A stretch of DNA of 64,000 nucleotides from Dyadobacter endophyticus. Lineage in GTDB: Bacteria; Bacteroidota; Bacteroidia; Cytophagales; Spirosomataceae. The first letter of the stretch is position 1. Every line of letters starts with the position of its first letter. The notes under the pieces are model-generated. The model saw only the letters and a program-made list of their open reading frames with translations, did not search any database and was not told where the DNA came from. Below, piece after piece: positions 1 to 7,761 of the stretch. A program made the translations under genes and the position numbers. The stretch is taken from positions 1,736,426 to 1,800,425 of the forward strand of contig NZ_BMIA01000001.1 of NCBI RefSeq assembly GCF_014641595.1, written 5' to 3'.

Positions 1-1
1 T

Positions 2-287
2 AGGTGATCTCCCCGCGAAGCTAGGTAGTAGGCCATGATCACATCCCGTCACAACCCGGGTCTTCAGACCTGGGCCCACCACAGACGATCCAGCGCAGGT
101 GATCTCCCCGCGAAGCTAGGTAGTAGGCCATGATCACATCCCACCAGACCCCAGGTCTTCAGACTTGGGCCCACCGCAGACGATCCAGCGCAGGTGATCT
201 CCCCGCGAAGCTAGGTATTAGGCCATGATCACATCCCGCCACAACCCAGGTCTTCAGACCTGGGGCCAGCGCCCGTCAACATCATCT
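2..287 (+). repeat. Three tandem 95-bp repeats, each with a hairpin
   Basis: Three copies start at 2, 97 and 192, giving an exact 95-bp period. The first 45 bases of each copy are nearly identical and include a short inverted pair (GTGATC with GATCAC). Each copy carries an 8-bp stem with a TTCA loop, at 55-74, 150-169 and 245-264. Stem changes in copies 1 and 2 give G-U pairs if the + strand is the RNA, which suggests a folded transcript. The third copy loses about 15 bases after the hairpin. The array may continue left of the window. I do not recognise the family, and there is no coding frame that explains it. Confidence 0.85.
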
Positions 288-401
288 CGTATCCGGGGTG
301 AGCGATACACTCCCCAATCGGCTTTAGCCTAAGCATTCTCCCCACGCGATCCCCATCTTGAGCCAGCTACAAAAAATTTTTCAACTTTTTTCTTAAATTC
401 C
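288..401. other. Intergenic, no gene seen
   Basis: This stretch joins the tandem repeats to the sigma-factor promoter region. It becomes AT-rich towards 370-400, with runs of A and T that could act as an upstream promoter element. I see no open frame, RNA gene or further repeat in it. Confidence 0.5.
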
Positions 402-429
402 TGTAACCTTTCCCATTCTCCGGAGTTAC
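402..429 (+). promoter_or_regulatory. Candidate ECF-type autoregulatory promoter
   Basis: A TGTAACCTTT element at 402-411 lies after an A/T-rich stretch and about 50 bases before the sigma-factor start. Elements of the form TGTAACC are often seen ahead of ECF sigma operons in Bacteroidota, and self-activation is usual for ECF factors. The matching -10 element is not obvious; the 422-429 region is a candidate only by spacing. This is inference from position and motif. Confidence 0.4.
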
Positions 430-462
430 CACATCAAAATCACGAAAACAAAGCGCGAAGCC

Positions 463-1014
463 TTGAATACCCTAACCGACAATTCGCTGATGCTCCGGGT
501 GAAAACCGGCGACCTGGATAAGATGGGCTTGCTCTTCGAACGGTACAACCGGCCGCTGTTCGGTTTTTTTTACCACATGACGCACAAGGCCGATCTCAGC
601 GAGGACCTCGTCCAGAATGTGTTTTACAGGATGCTCAAATACCGGCACACATTTGCGGGTGACGGGGAGTTCAGAACCTGGATGTACCACCTGGCCAGGA
701 ATGTGCTCAATGATTCGGTGAAGCAAAACAGGTCGTTCAATTTCTACGACGTGAACGAGGTAGCCGACAGGCTCGAAGGCGGAATGCTCGCCGATGAAAG
801 CCTTGAAAGGCAGCAGGACAAGGATTTTTTGCACGAAGCCATGGGTGCATTAAGCCCCGAGTACCGCGAAGTACTGATTTTGAGCAGGTTCCAGGAAATG
901 AAATACGACGAGATCGCCAAAGTACTGAATATCAATGAAGGAACGGTGAAGGTGCGGGTCCACAGGGCATTGGGGGAATTGAAGAAAAGGTTTTTTACAA
1001 ATGAAAGACGATAA
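463..1014 (+). CDS. RNA polymerase sigma factor, ECF family
   Basis: This 183-residue protein is an ECF-type sigma-70 factor that would direct RNA polymerase to envelope or stress promoters. Region 2 spans about residues 24-90 and includes the DLVQNVFYRML helix and the FRTWMYHLARN segment. Region 4, an HTH beginning LSPEYREVLILSRFQ and ending GTVKVRVHRAL, spans about 129-174. The start used is TTG at 463; an in-frame ATG at 490 would remove nine residues and still leave region 2 intact. The last 14 bases overlap the anti-sigma gene, so the pair is probably translationally coupled. The sigma family is clear, the regulon is unknown. Confidence 0.93.
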   Translation: MNTLTDNSLMLRVKTGDLDKMGLLFERYNRPLFGFFYHMTHKADLSEDLVQNVFYRMLKYRHTFAGDGEFRTWMYHLARNVLNDSVKQNRSFNFYDVNEVADRLEGGMLADESLERQQDKDFLHEAMGALSPEYREVLILSRFQEMKYDEIAKVLNINEGTVKVRVHRALGELKKRFFTNERR

Positions 1015-1843
1015 GCAAATGAACTGCGAATATACCAAAGGCAAACTGACCGAATGGCTCAACAATAACCTCGAGAAAAGCGAGCAGATGGAAATAAACC
1101 GGCACCTCGCCGAATGCGTGAGCTGCCAGGAAGAGTTCACTGCCGATAAGCAGATCTGGGACGGTATGGCGAAAATCCGGATTCCTGAACCCAAGGAGGC
1201 GTTGCGGACCAATTTCTACACCATGCTCGACGAGTTCAAAGAGGCAGAAAAAGCGGCGGCGCGGTTCTCGTTCCAGAGCATGATGGAAAGTATCCGGGAG
1301 TTTGTGTTGCCGCAATGGACGGTCCAGGTTGGTTTCAGCCTGCTGCTCGTGGGCTTAGGCTGGGTGATCGGCAACCGGACGAGCCGCAGCAGCAAAATGG
1401 ATGCTACCGCCTATCAGCAACGGATAGAGGCACTGGCCGGGCAAGTGCAGGATATGAAAAGCACGATGATGCTGTCGCTGCTTGAAAATCCTTCGGCCAC
1501 AGAGCGGCTTCGCGCGGTGGGTTACACAAGTGAGATCACCCATGCCGACGATCGCGTCTTAGAGGCGCTGTTTGCCACCTTAAACAACGATCCTAACGTA
1601 AATGTACGGCTTGTTACACTGGAAGCACTCACGCAATATGCAGGTGACGCATCGGTGCGGGAGGAATTGGTAAAATCGCTTGCATTGCAGGATTCGCCGA
1701 TGGTACAGGTGGCACTGGCCGATGTAATGGTTAAATTACAGGAGAAACGTTCCGTAAAAGCATTGAAAACGTTGCTTCAAAAAGAAGACCTGAACGACCT
1801 GGTGAAGGTGAAAATCGAACAGACAATCAAAGACCTTTCATAA
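1001..1843 (+). CDS. Anti-sigma factor, zinc-finger plus HEAT repeats
   Basis: The 280-residue product has an N-terminal zf-HC2 finger (H35, C39, C42, with C9 as a possible fourth ligand), typical of membrane anti-sigma factors that hold an ECF sigma. One membrane segment lies at about 107-123. The part beyond the membrane (about 170-280) is helical and reads as HEAT-like repeats, with phrases such as NPNVNVRLVTLEAL and DSPMVQVALADVMV; this would be periplasmic. It overlaps the sigma gene by 14 bases. An ATG at 1019 is an alternative start. Release of the sigma factor through sensing by the HEAT part is inference. Confidence 0.88.
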   Translation: MKDDKQMNCEYTKGKLTEWLNNNLEKSEQMEINRHLAECVSCQEEFTADKQIWDGMAKIRIPEPKEALRTNFYTMLDEFKEAEKAAARFSFQSMMESIREFVLPQWTVQVGFSLLLVGLGWVIGNRTSRSSKMDATAYQQRIEALAGQVQDMKSTMMLSLLENPSATERLRAVGYTSEITHADDRVLEALFATLNNDPNVNVRLVTLEALTQYAGDASVREELVKSLALQDSPMVQVALADVMVKLQEKRSVKALKTLLQKEDLNDLVKVKIEQTIKDLS

Positions 1844-1864
1844 ACTTTAAATCATCTATTAGCC

Positions 1865-2731
1865 ATGAAGTATTTTGCAATCCCCCTGCTGGCGGGAGCA
1901 GTGCTCTGCTGTACCCAGGCCCCGGCACAAAAGCTGGAACACAAGGAGCACGTCAGCAAAGAGTTTTCCATCACCTCCGGGCAGGCCGCCAAGAATGTGC
2001 TGGCGATTTACAACATCAACGGGTCCATCAAAGTTGAAGGCTACAATGGTGACAAAGTGGTGCTGGAAATCGATAAAAAGATCAGCGCCAAAACACAGGA
2101 TTATCTCGATCAGGGAAAGGCCGAGTTCAAACTCGAAATCGAACAAGATGCCGACAGTATTATCGCCTACATCGCCAACCCGTTCGATTCCCGGCCTAAC
2201 CGCAACCGACGCAACTGGGACGGACCGAAAATTCATTACGATTTCGAACTGGATTTTACGGTAAAAGTCCCCTACTCGCTCAATCTGCATGTTTCGACCG
2301 TCAATGGCGGCGACGTGAATGTGAATGATGTGACAGGCTCGCTGGGCGTGCGCAACGTGAATGGCGCCATTAAAGTCGTGAATGCCAAGGGAAAGGCGGA
2401 CATGCATACGATCAACGGCAATGTGGAAGTCAATTACCTGACAGTCCCTCCCGGTGAATCGGATTTCAAAACGCTGAACGGCGACATCAAAATAGGCTAC
2501 CCCGCCACGATGTCTGTCGACTGTCAGTTTAAAACATTCCACGGCGATTTTTATACCGATTTCCCCAATGTGGAAAAACTGCCTGTAAGAGTTGTCAAAA
2601 ATGCTGAAAACCATGATAACAAAACCATTTACAAGCTTAGTACCGAAACGTTTATCCGTATCGGCAGCGGCGGCCCTACCTACAAATTCGAAACATTCAA
2701 TGGCAATATCTATCTTAAAAAACAATCATAG
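1865..2731 (+). CDS. DUF4097-type secreted beta-repeat protein, copy 1
   Basis: The 288-residue product starts with a signal peptide (MKYFAIPLLAGAVLC..., cleavage near AQA or AQK at about 20). The rest is a series of short beta segments with repeated N-G turns (VRNVNGAIKV, TINGNVEVNY, TLNGDIKIGY, TFNGNIYLKK), the mark of the DUF4097 family of right-handed beta-fold envelope proteins. It is third in the ECF operon, 21 bases after the anti-sigma gene, and is followed at once by a paralogue. DUF4097 proteins often sit beside ECF/anti-sigma pairs in Bacteroidota. The molecular role is not known. Confidence 0.88.
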   Translation: MKYFAIPLLAGAVLCCTQAPAQKLEHKEHVSKEFSITSGQAAKNVLAIYNINGSIKVEGYNGDKVVLEIDKKISAKTQDYLDQGKAEFKLEIEQDADSIIAYIANPFDSRPNRNRRNWDGPKIHYDFELDFTVKVPYSLNLHVSTVNGGDVNVNDVTGSLGVRNVNGAIKVVNAKGKADMHTINGNVEVNYLTVPPGESDFKTLNGDIKIGYPATMSVDCQFKTFHGDFYTDFPNVEKLPVRVVKNAENHDNKTIYKLSTETFIRIGSGGPTYKFETFNGNIYLKKQS

Positions 2732-2735
2732 CAAA

Positions 2736-3563
2736 ATGAAAACCCCGCGCATTTTAGCCCTCGCAGCATTCACAGCGTTTACCGCAATTTCGGCGCCGTT
2801 GCTGGCCCAGGGCGATATGAAAGAACAATTGACAGTCCCTTTGAGCGACCCGGCCAAACCCGGAAAGCTGAAAGTACACCTGATCACCGGCTCCATCCGC
2901 GTGACCGGCTACAACGGGAACCAGGTAGTGATCGACGCCAGTACAAACCAGGATAAGCCCGAAAAGCCAAAAGTGAATGCGGAAGGCATGAAACGCATTT
3001 CCAAAAACGGAGCACTGGATATTTCGGCTACTGAGGAGAACAACATCGTGAATGTCAGCTCGAACCTTATCAATACCAAAATGGAGCTGAACATCAAAGT
3101 TCCCATGAAGTTCTCGCTCAATGTCGGTACTGTTAACGACGGCGACATTCTGATCGAAAATGTGGATGGTGTAATGGAGATCACGAATGTAAATGGCGAC
3201 ATACGCCTGACCAACATCTCAGGCTCGGCCGTTGCCAATACGGTGAACGGCCTGCTGAAAGTAAATTTCAAAACGGTGGAGGCCAAATCGCCCATGGCGT
3301 TTTCGACGCTCAATGGCAATGTGGATGTTACGCTTCCAGCCACGGCAAAATTCGACGTTAAACTCAAATCCGATCGCGGAGACATTTACAGCGATTTCGA
3401 TGTTGACGTCGACAAATCGGTACCGCAGGCCACGCGCTCAGCCAAGGACGGCATGTACAAAGTGAGCATCGAAGACTGGGTGAAAGGCAAAGTCAATGGC
3501 GGCGGCAGCGAGATCATGATGAAGAACATGAACGGAAATATTTACCTCAGGAAAGCGAAATAA
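2736..3563 (+). CDS. DUF4097-type secreted beta-repeat protein, copy 2
   Basis: This 275-residue paralogue of the preceding gene starts at ATG 2736, four bases after the first copy stops. The frame is open further upstream, but this start gives a clean signal peptide (MKTPRILALAAFTAFTAISA, cleavage after LLAQ). The same N-G beta-turn repeats are present (ITGSIRVTGY, NVNGDIRLTN, TLNGNVDVTL, NMNGNIYLRK). Tandem copies with matching layout point to duplication, and both probably serve the same envelope function. A strong terminator closes the operon. Confidence 0.88.
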   Translation: MKTPRILALAAFTAFTAISAPLLAQGDMKEQLTVPLSDPAKPGKLKVHLITGSIRVTGYNGNQVVIDASTNQDKPEKPKVNAEGMKRISKNGALDISATEENNIVNVSSNLINTKMELNIKVPMKFSLNVGTVNDGDILIENVDGVMEITNVNGDIRLTNISGSAVANTVNGLLKVNFKTVEAKSPMAFSTLNGNVDVTLPATAKFDVKLKSDRGDIYSDFDVDVDKSVPQATRSAKDGMYKVSIEDWVKGKVNGGGSEIMMKNMNGNIYLRKAK

Positions 3564-3584
3564 CATTCCCTGACCCTTTGCCCA

Positions 3585-3619
3585 CGCCTCTGGCAGATCG
3601 TCTGTCAGAGGCGTTTTTA
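3585..3619 (+). terminator. Rho-independent terminator of the ECF operon
   Basis: A 13-bp stem (3585-3597 with 3601-3613, one G-U pair) closes a TCG loop and is followed by five T. It lies 21 bases after the second DUF4097 gene. Confidence 0.88.
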
Positions 3620-3653
3620 TTGGCCTGTGTGAAAATCCCAGGGCTATGCGCGG

Positions 3654-4088
3654 CTATTCTATTGTGGAGCCAAGCTCCGAGAGCATTTTCTGCAAATCGT
3701 CGAGCTTCCTGGTCTTCACCGAGGCCATAATCTGCTCCGTTGTTGCTTCCGCCGTGGCGATCGCTTCGAGGTAAATTTTCTTCCCGGCATTAGCCAGTTT
3801 CACATACGACACCCTTGCGTCACGGCTGTTCGCCTCTCTTTTTACATACCCCAGTTTCTCCAACGGCGACAACATCCGGGTGATCCCCGAGGCGGTCAAA
3901 CCCACCTTCTCAGCCACATCGGTACGCCGCAATTTTTCGTCCGGCACATTCGCCAGATGGTGCAAAATCATGAATTCATTGAGGCTGATACCGTGATTTT
4001 GAAGCCTCGCATCGAAACGCTTCACCGTAATCGACTGGATGATAGTGAGGTTTAAAAACAGTTTCAGCTCCTGAGAAATAGTTGACAT
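3654..4088 (-). CDS. MarR family transcriptional regulator
   Basis: The 144-residue product has the MarR layout: an N-terminal dimer helix, a winged HTH at about 50-100 (RRTDVAEKVGLTASGITRMLSPLEK) and the wing DP-like segment rendered here as NSRDARVSYVKLANAGKK, then a C-terminal dimer helix. Proteins of this family repress their own and nearby genes and respond to small ligands. A perfect AT-rich palindrome lies 34 bases upstream of the start, fitting autorepression. There is no divergent partner gene next to it, so its targets are unclear. Confidence 0.92.
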   Translation of the reverse strand: MSTISQELKLFLNLTIIQSITVKRFDARLQNHGISLNEFMILHHLANVPDEKLRRTDVAEKVGLTASGITRMLSPLEKLGYVKREANSRDARVSYVKLANAGKKIYLEAIATAEATTEQIMASVKTRKLDDLQKMLSELGSTIE

Positions 4089-4121
4089 AAACTTGAAAAG
4101 TATTTGATTTACAGTTGATAT

Positions 4122-4141
4122 ATACTTGATTTATCAAGTAT
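4122..4141. promoter_or_regulatory. MarR-type operator palindrome
   Basis: ATACTTGA-TTTA-TCAAGTAT is a perfect inverted repeat with 8-bp arms, just upstream of the MarR gene. Related half sites (ACTTGAAAAG, TATTTGA) flank it at 4091-4107. Size and AT content fit MarR operators. Confidence 0.65.
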
Positions 4142-4305
4142 TATACAATAATAAATCATATCTAAGATATTGACAAACAATTGATTGACTATTTGTCAAT
4201 TATAAACTTGTCAAATGCACTTTCGATTGAATATCAGATAAATGCAAGCGTATCTGCCGCTGACCCGGTCTTTGCCGCCGCGTACATACCCCGACCATCA
4301 ACCCC

Positions 4306-4338
4306 ACAAAAAAAGCCCGCAGCAAAAATGCCGCGGGC
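4306..4338 (-). terminator. Terminator of the lipoprotein gene
   Basis: On the - strand the stem GCCCGC...GCGGGC (4315-4338, with inner GC pairs) is followed by a run of T (4306-4314 read as A on +). It lies 24 bases beyond the lipoprotein stop at 4362. Confidence 0.8.
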
Positions 4339-4361
4339 CGCAAATCCTGATAAAGACTGGT

Positions 4362-5129
4362 TTAATTAGCTCTTGCCAATTGCACTTCCAGACGGATGTC
4401 GACATTACGATCATTGCCGTTGTATCGCGAATTATAGCCGCCCGTACCAATGCCGACGCCCATGCCCCCGCCCATTCCGATACCGCCCCCAAGGCCGATG
4501 CCGATGCGCGGACTGAAACCGGAATTGGATGACGACTGTCCGTCGACTTTAATGCTGAGCCCCATCATTGCCGTCTCGCGGGCATTCACATTCATGAGCG
4601 CGAAAGGAATCGCGATCTGCTCGGTAAGTTCGCCGTTACGATCCATCGCGATGTGCGATTTGATGCTGCCATCCGGCCGCACGAGGTCAATCAGGTGCTG
4701 GCCTTCGCGGTCTTTCCAAACGGCCTCCTTATTGTAAGAATCGAGCAGCAAATCCAGTCCGAGGCTGTTGGGTAAATCAGTATCAATACGGCGCAATGCC
4801 TTGCGGTCTTCTTTCATCACAACAGGGAACGTCAGCGCGTAGCCCTCCTTCTTTTGCCCTTCGGGGCTGAATGCAATTTTAAGGCCGCTGCTCAATATAT
4901 TCTGGATCGTGTTGGGATCTTTCGTTTTGAGCGTAATGTAGACGTACTGGTCGTCGTTGATGATTCCGTATCTGAGTCGCGACCGCTGATCCTGCTGGTC
5001 GGGTTTGATTTCATCCACATAGGAGAACGGGGCATTCCATTTGGAGGCGTAAGGCATCGTTTTGGAAGAACTGCAACCTCCCAGGGCTATTAACAGTAGC
5101 AATGACCAACTGTTTCTGATCGTTTTCAT
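4362..5129 (-). CDS. Lipoprotein with glycine-rich tail, function unknown
   Basis: The 255-residue product has a lipoprotein signal with lipobox LGGC (Cys19), so it is probably anchored to a membrane facing the periplasm. Residues about 30-200 form an unrecognised domain with beta-rich phrases such as YVYITLKTKDPNTIQ and LKIAFSPEG; it recalls CBM9-like carbohydrate-binding folds but this is weak. Residues about 205-235 are very rich in glycine and methionine (GIGLGGGIGMGGGMG). It stands alone between the kinase operon and the MarR gene and has its own terminator. Confidence 0.75.
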   Translation of the reverse strand: MKTIRNSWSLLLLIALGGCSSSKTMPYASKWNAPFSYVDEIKPDQQDQRSRLRYGIINDDQYVYITLKTKDPNTIQNILSSGLKIAFSPEGQKKEGYALTFPVVMKEDRKALRRIDTDLPNSLGLDLLLDSYNKEAVWKDREGQHLIDLVRPDGSIKSHIAMDRNGELTEQIAIPFALMNVNARETAMMGLSIKVDGQSSSNSGFSPRIGIGLGGGIGMGGGMGVGIGTGGYNSRYNGNDRNVDIRLEVQLARAN

Positions 5130-5215
5130 TTGTTGCTTTTAAAATTAGAATTACTCTTTCTACAACGAAATCCTGCAAATATTCATTACGAAAAGTTACT
5201 GCAAATCGTTGCACT

Positions 5216-7159
5216 TTAAACCTGGGACACGTTTGCGGGCATTAAGGTTGAAAGCAGCAAGTCTATTTTCTGATGCAATTTTTCGGGCTCGAACGGCTTC
5301 GAAAGCGTATCGTTCATACCTGCATCGAGTGCCTGGGAAACTTCCTCCGGCAACACGGTGGCCGAAAGCGAAAGGATCGGAGTGGTAACGCGCAGCTCTT
5401 CACGCGCGAAACGCGCAGCCTGAAAACCGTCCATTTCGGGCATGCGGGTATCCATAATGATCAGGTCGAACAGTTCTTCCCGAAGCTGGTCTACGGCCTC
5501 TTTTCCATTGCTGACGATCACAGCATTTAGTTGCCAGGCTTTCAGGTATTTTTTCAAAAGCAATGCATTGATCGGATTATCTTCCGCTACCAGCACCTTC
5601 TTACCCTCGAAAGATGGAAGGCTTTGAAATGAAACGACAGGCTTTTGCTCTCCCGACTTTTCGTTGGCGTCCTGGACGATCAATGTGAAGAAAAACTGGC
5701 TTCCCTGACGGAAACGGCTGTTCACTTCCAGCTCACTGCCCATGAGCCGCACGAGTTTCTGCGAAATGGTCAGTCCGAGGCCCGTGCCGCCATATTGATG
5801 CGAAGTGTTCTCGGAGGCTTGGCCGTATTCCGAAAAAATATTGGCCAGATGCTCGTCCGACATGCCGATTCCGGTGTCCTCCACCGCGAACCGTATCGAA
5901 TGCCCGGCCGGCGTTTGGGCCAGGTGCTCCATTTTCAACGTCACACTACCGGTTTCAGTGAATTTCAGCGCATTACCGATAAGATTAAGCAAAATCTGAT
6001 TCAGGCGCATGCCATCTACCGTTACGGATTCAGGGGTATTCTTACCGATTTCAAGCCGCAATTCCAGCTTTTTCTCGTCGGCTTTAAATTGCATCAGATC
6101 AATAATTTGCTTGCCGAGGACCCGGAGGTCAGTAGACGCCGGGATGATCGAGAACTTACCCTCGTCTATTTTGGATATATCAAGAATATCGTTCAGGATA
6201 TTCAGTAGCGATCCCGACGATTGCCGGAGCATATTCACCAGCTCCGTCTGCGCTTCACTGAGTTCTGTCGCCGACAGCAGGTTCCCCAGACCTATGATGC
6301 CATTCAGAGGGGTCCGGATCTCGTGACTCATATTCGCCAGGAACGACTCCTTCGTTTTCCGCGCCTTTTCGGCCTGCGTTTGCGCATCAATAAGCGCCAA
6401 TTCGTGCGCCTTACGCTTTTCCACGTCGTGGAGATTCACAAACAACAGCCGGTTTTTATACATAATCCTGAGTTCCAGCCAAACAGGCTGCCGCAGTCGG
6501 CCATAGAACTGATCTTCCACCACGATCGTCTCGCCACCTATAAAACTGCGCTTCACAAGCACATCACGCAGCGAGGATTTCAGGGGATCTACGAGCAGGT
6601 CCAGCATCGGCGTTTTAATCAGCGAAGCAGGCGAAATGCCCAGGATGGTCTCAACCGACGGATTAATAGACAGTATCGACCCGGTGTCCGGCTCTACGGT
6701 GGCGATAATATCCGGCGAATTCAGGACGATCGTCGCGTAATTTTCGAGCAGTTTGTTCTTATCGCGTATTTCGCGCTGGCTGCGCGCCAGTTTGATCAGC
6801 GAATCGACTTTTGCATTGGTAATATAGGGATCCAGCGGTTTGTAGAGGTAATCGATAGCCCCCGTTTTAAGCCCGCGCACTGCGTAAGTGGTTTCTTTGG
6901 AAATAGCCGTCACGAAAACAATCAGGATCTCGCGGGTCTTCGGGTTGGAAAAAAGCGTCTCGGCGAATTCGAAACCGTCCATACCGGGCATCTGAACATC
7001 CACCAGGGCAACGGCAATGTCATTCTCCCATACAATCCGCAGCGCCTCGTTGGGCGACGTGGTGGCGTAAATGTCAATGTCGTCGCGGTTCAGGATTGCT
7101 TTAAGCGAGATGAGGTTTTCCTCCCGGTCGTCCAGCAACAAAATCTTTGTATTTTCCAT
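5216..7159 (-). CDS. Hybrid sensor kinase with N-terminal receiver (REC-PAS-HisKA-HATPase-REC)
   Basis: The 647-residue soluble protein begins with a receiver (phospho-acceptor D54 in ALVDVQMPG), then a PAS domain (about 140-250), a HisKA helix with the phospho-accepting His279 (ANMSHEIRTPLNG), an HATPase (about 385-500, with GTGLGLTISQKL) and a second receiver (about 525-640, IIMDTRMPEMDG). It has no membrane segment, so its input is likely the N-terminal receiver phosphorylated by another kinase. It is the last gene of the operon with cheB, cheR and the large membrane kinase, 17 bases after cheB. Output target is not visible. Confidence 0.93.
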   Translation of the reverse strand: MENTKILLLDDREENLISLKAILNRDDIDIYATTSPNEALRIVWENDIAVALVDVQMPGMDGFEFAETLFSNPKTREILIVFVTAISKETTYAVRGLKTGAIDYLYKPLDPYITNAKVDSLIKLARSQREIRDKNKLLENYATIVLNSPDIIATVEPDTGSILSINPSVETILGISPASLIKTPMLDLLVDPLKSSLRDVLVKRSFIGGETIVVEDQFYGRLRQPVWLELRIMYKNRLLFVNLHDVEKRKAHELALIDAQTQAEKARKTKESFLANMSHEIRTPLNGIIGLGNLLSATELSEAQTELVNMLRQSSGSLLNILNDILDISKIDEGKFSIIPASTDLRVLGKQIIDLMQFKADEKKLELRLEIGKNTPESVTVDGMRLNQILLNLIGNALKFTETGSVTLKMEHLAQTPAGHSIRFAVEDTGIGMSDEHLANIFSEYGQASENTSHQYGGTGLGLTISQKLVRLMGSELEVNSRFRQGSQFFFTLIVQDANEKSGEQKPVVSFQSLPSFEGKKVLVAEDNPINALLLKKYLKAWQLNAVIVSNGKEAVDQLREELFDLIIMDTRMPEMDGFQAARFAREELRVTTPILSLSATVLPEEVSQALDAGMNDTLSKPFEPEKLHQKIDLLLSTLMPANVSQV

Positions 7160-7176
7160 GGGTTATCGTTGAGTAG

Positions 7177-7761
7177 CTATTGAAGGATATTATTGATTAT
7201 CGAAAAAGGGTTTCCATCGATCATTACCTGATGTTTTGAATAGATTGACAGGGCCTGTTCAGGCATTCTCGGTGACTCTGCTTCGGCCGGGTTCTGCACG
7301 TACGTCGGAAAGCCCTTTTCTGCCAACGCTTTCATTCCAGAGGCCCCGTCGGCGCTGGAACCCGAAAAGAGCATAGCCGCTTTCACGTGAATGCCCGAAA
7401 CCGCGGCAGAAATAAAGGTAGCATCAATGGAAGGCCTGGAAAAGAAGTCTTTGTGTGTGCAATCGTAGTAGAACCGCCGGTCGGGGCCTATCAGCAAATG
7501 GTAATCCGGGTAGGCGAAATAAATGCAATTCGCCTCGATCGGATCCAGATGATACGGCTCGCTCATAGCTACATTGGTCTTGTTTTTAAATAATTCGGGT
7601 AAAACGGTGGTGCTGGATTTGCCGCGGTGCAATACGAAAATCAATGCGAAGGACAACGGTTTTTTGACCAGCCTGATCATTTCTTCGAAGATCGCAAAGC
7701 TGCCCGACGACCCGCCGATCAGCACTAAACTGAGAGAACCGTCTTCTTTCGCAATGCTCAT
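7177..7761 (-). CDS. cheB: Stand-alone CheB-type methylesterase
   Basis: The 194-residue protein is only the catalytic part of CheB, which removes methyl groups from receptor glutamates; the usual N-terminal receiver is missing. The triad is visible: Ser in LIGGSSGSF, His in FVLHRGKS and Asp in FSGSSADGASG. The ATG overlaps the end of cheR by four bases, so the two are coupled. No CheA, CheW or chemoreceptor gene is nearby, so the substrate is probably not a classical chemotaxis receptor. Activity control must come from partner proteins, perhaps the hybrid kinases. Confidence 0.9.
   Translation of the reverse strand: MSIAKEDGSLSLVLIGGSSGSFAIFEEMIRLVKKPLSFALIFVLHRGKSSTTVLPELFKNKTNVAMSEPYHLDPIEANCIYFAYPDYHLLIGPDRRFYYDCTHKDFFSRPSIDATFISAAVSGIHVKAAMLFSGSSADGASGMKALAEKGFPTYVQNPAEAESPRMPEQALSIYSKHQVMIDGNPFSIINNILQ

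Noticed and set aside
2..287. The left-edge repeats as a CRISPR array or as 5S rRNA pieces
   Set aside because: The whole 95-bp unit repeats with no unique spacers, so it is not CRISPR. The weak likeness of the GGTAGTAGGCC part to a 5S end does not extend to the rest of the 5S structure.
1859..2725. A long open frame on the - strand exactly opposite the first DUF4097 gene
   Set aside because: It mirrors the coding gene, has no start context or family motif, and is a by-product of codon bias.
4181..4369. A short open frame between the MarR gene and the lipoprotein gene
   Set aside because: It has no motif, its composition is low-complexity P/A/K at the end, and it runs through the lipoprotein terminator.
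6221..7183. A 320-codon open frame on the + strand opposite the hybrid kinase
   Set aside because: No recognisable domain and fully covered by the kinase gene on the other strand.
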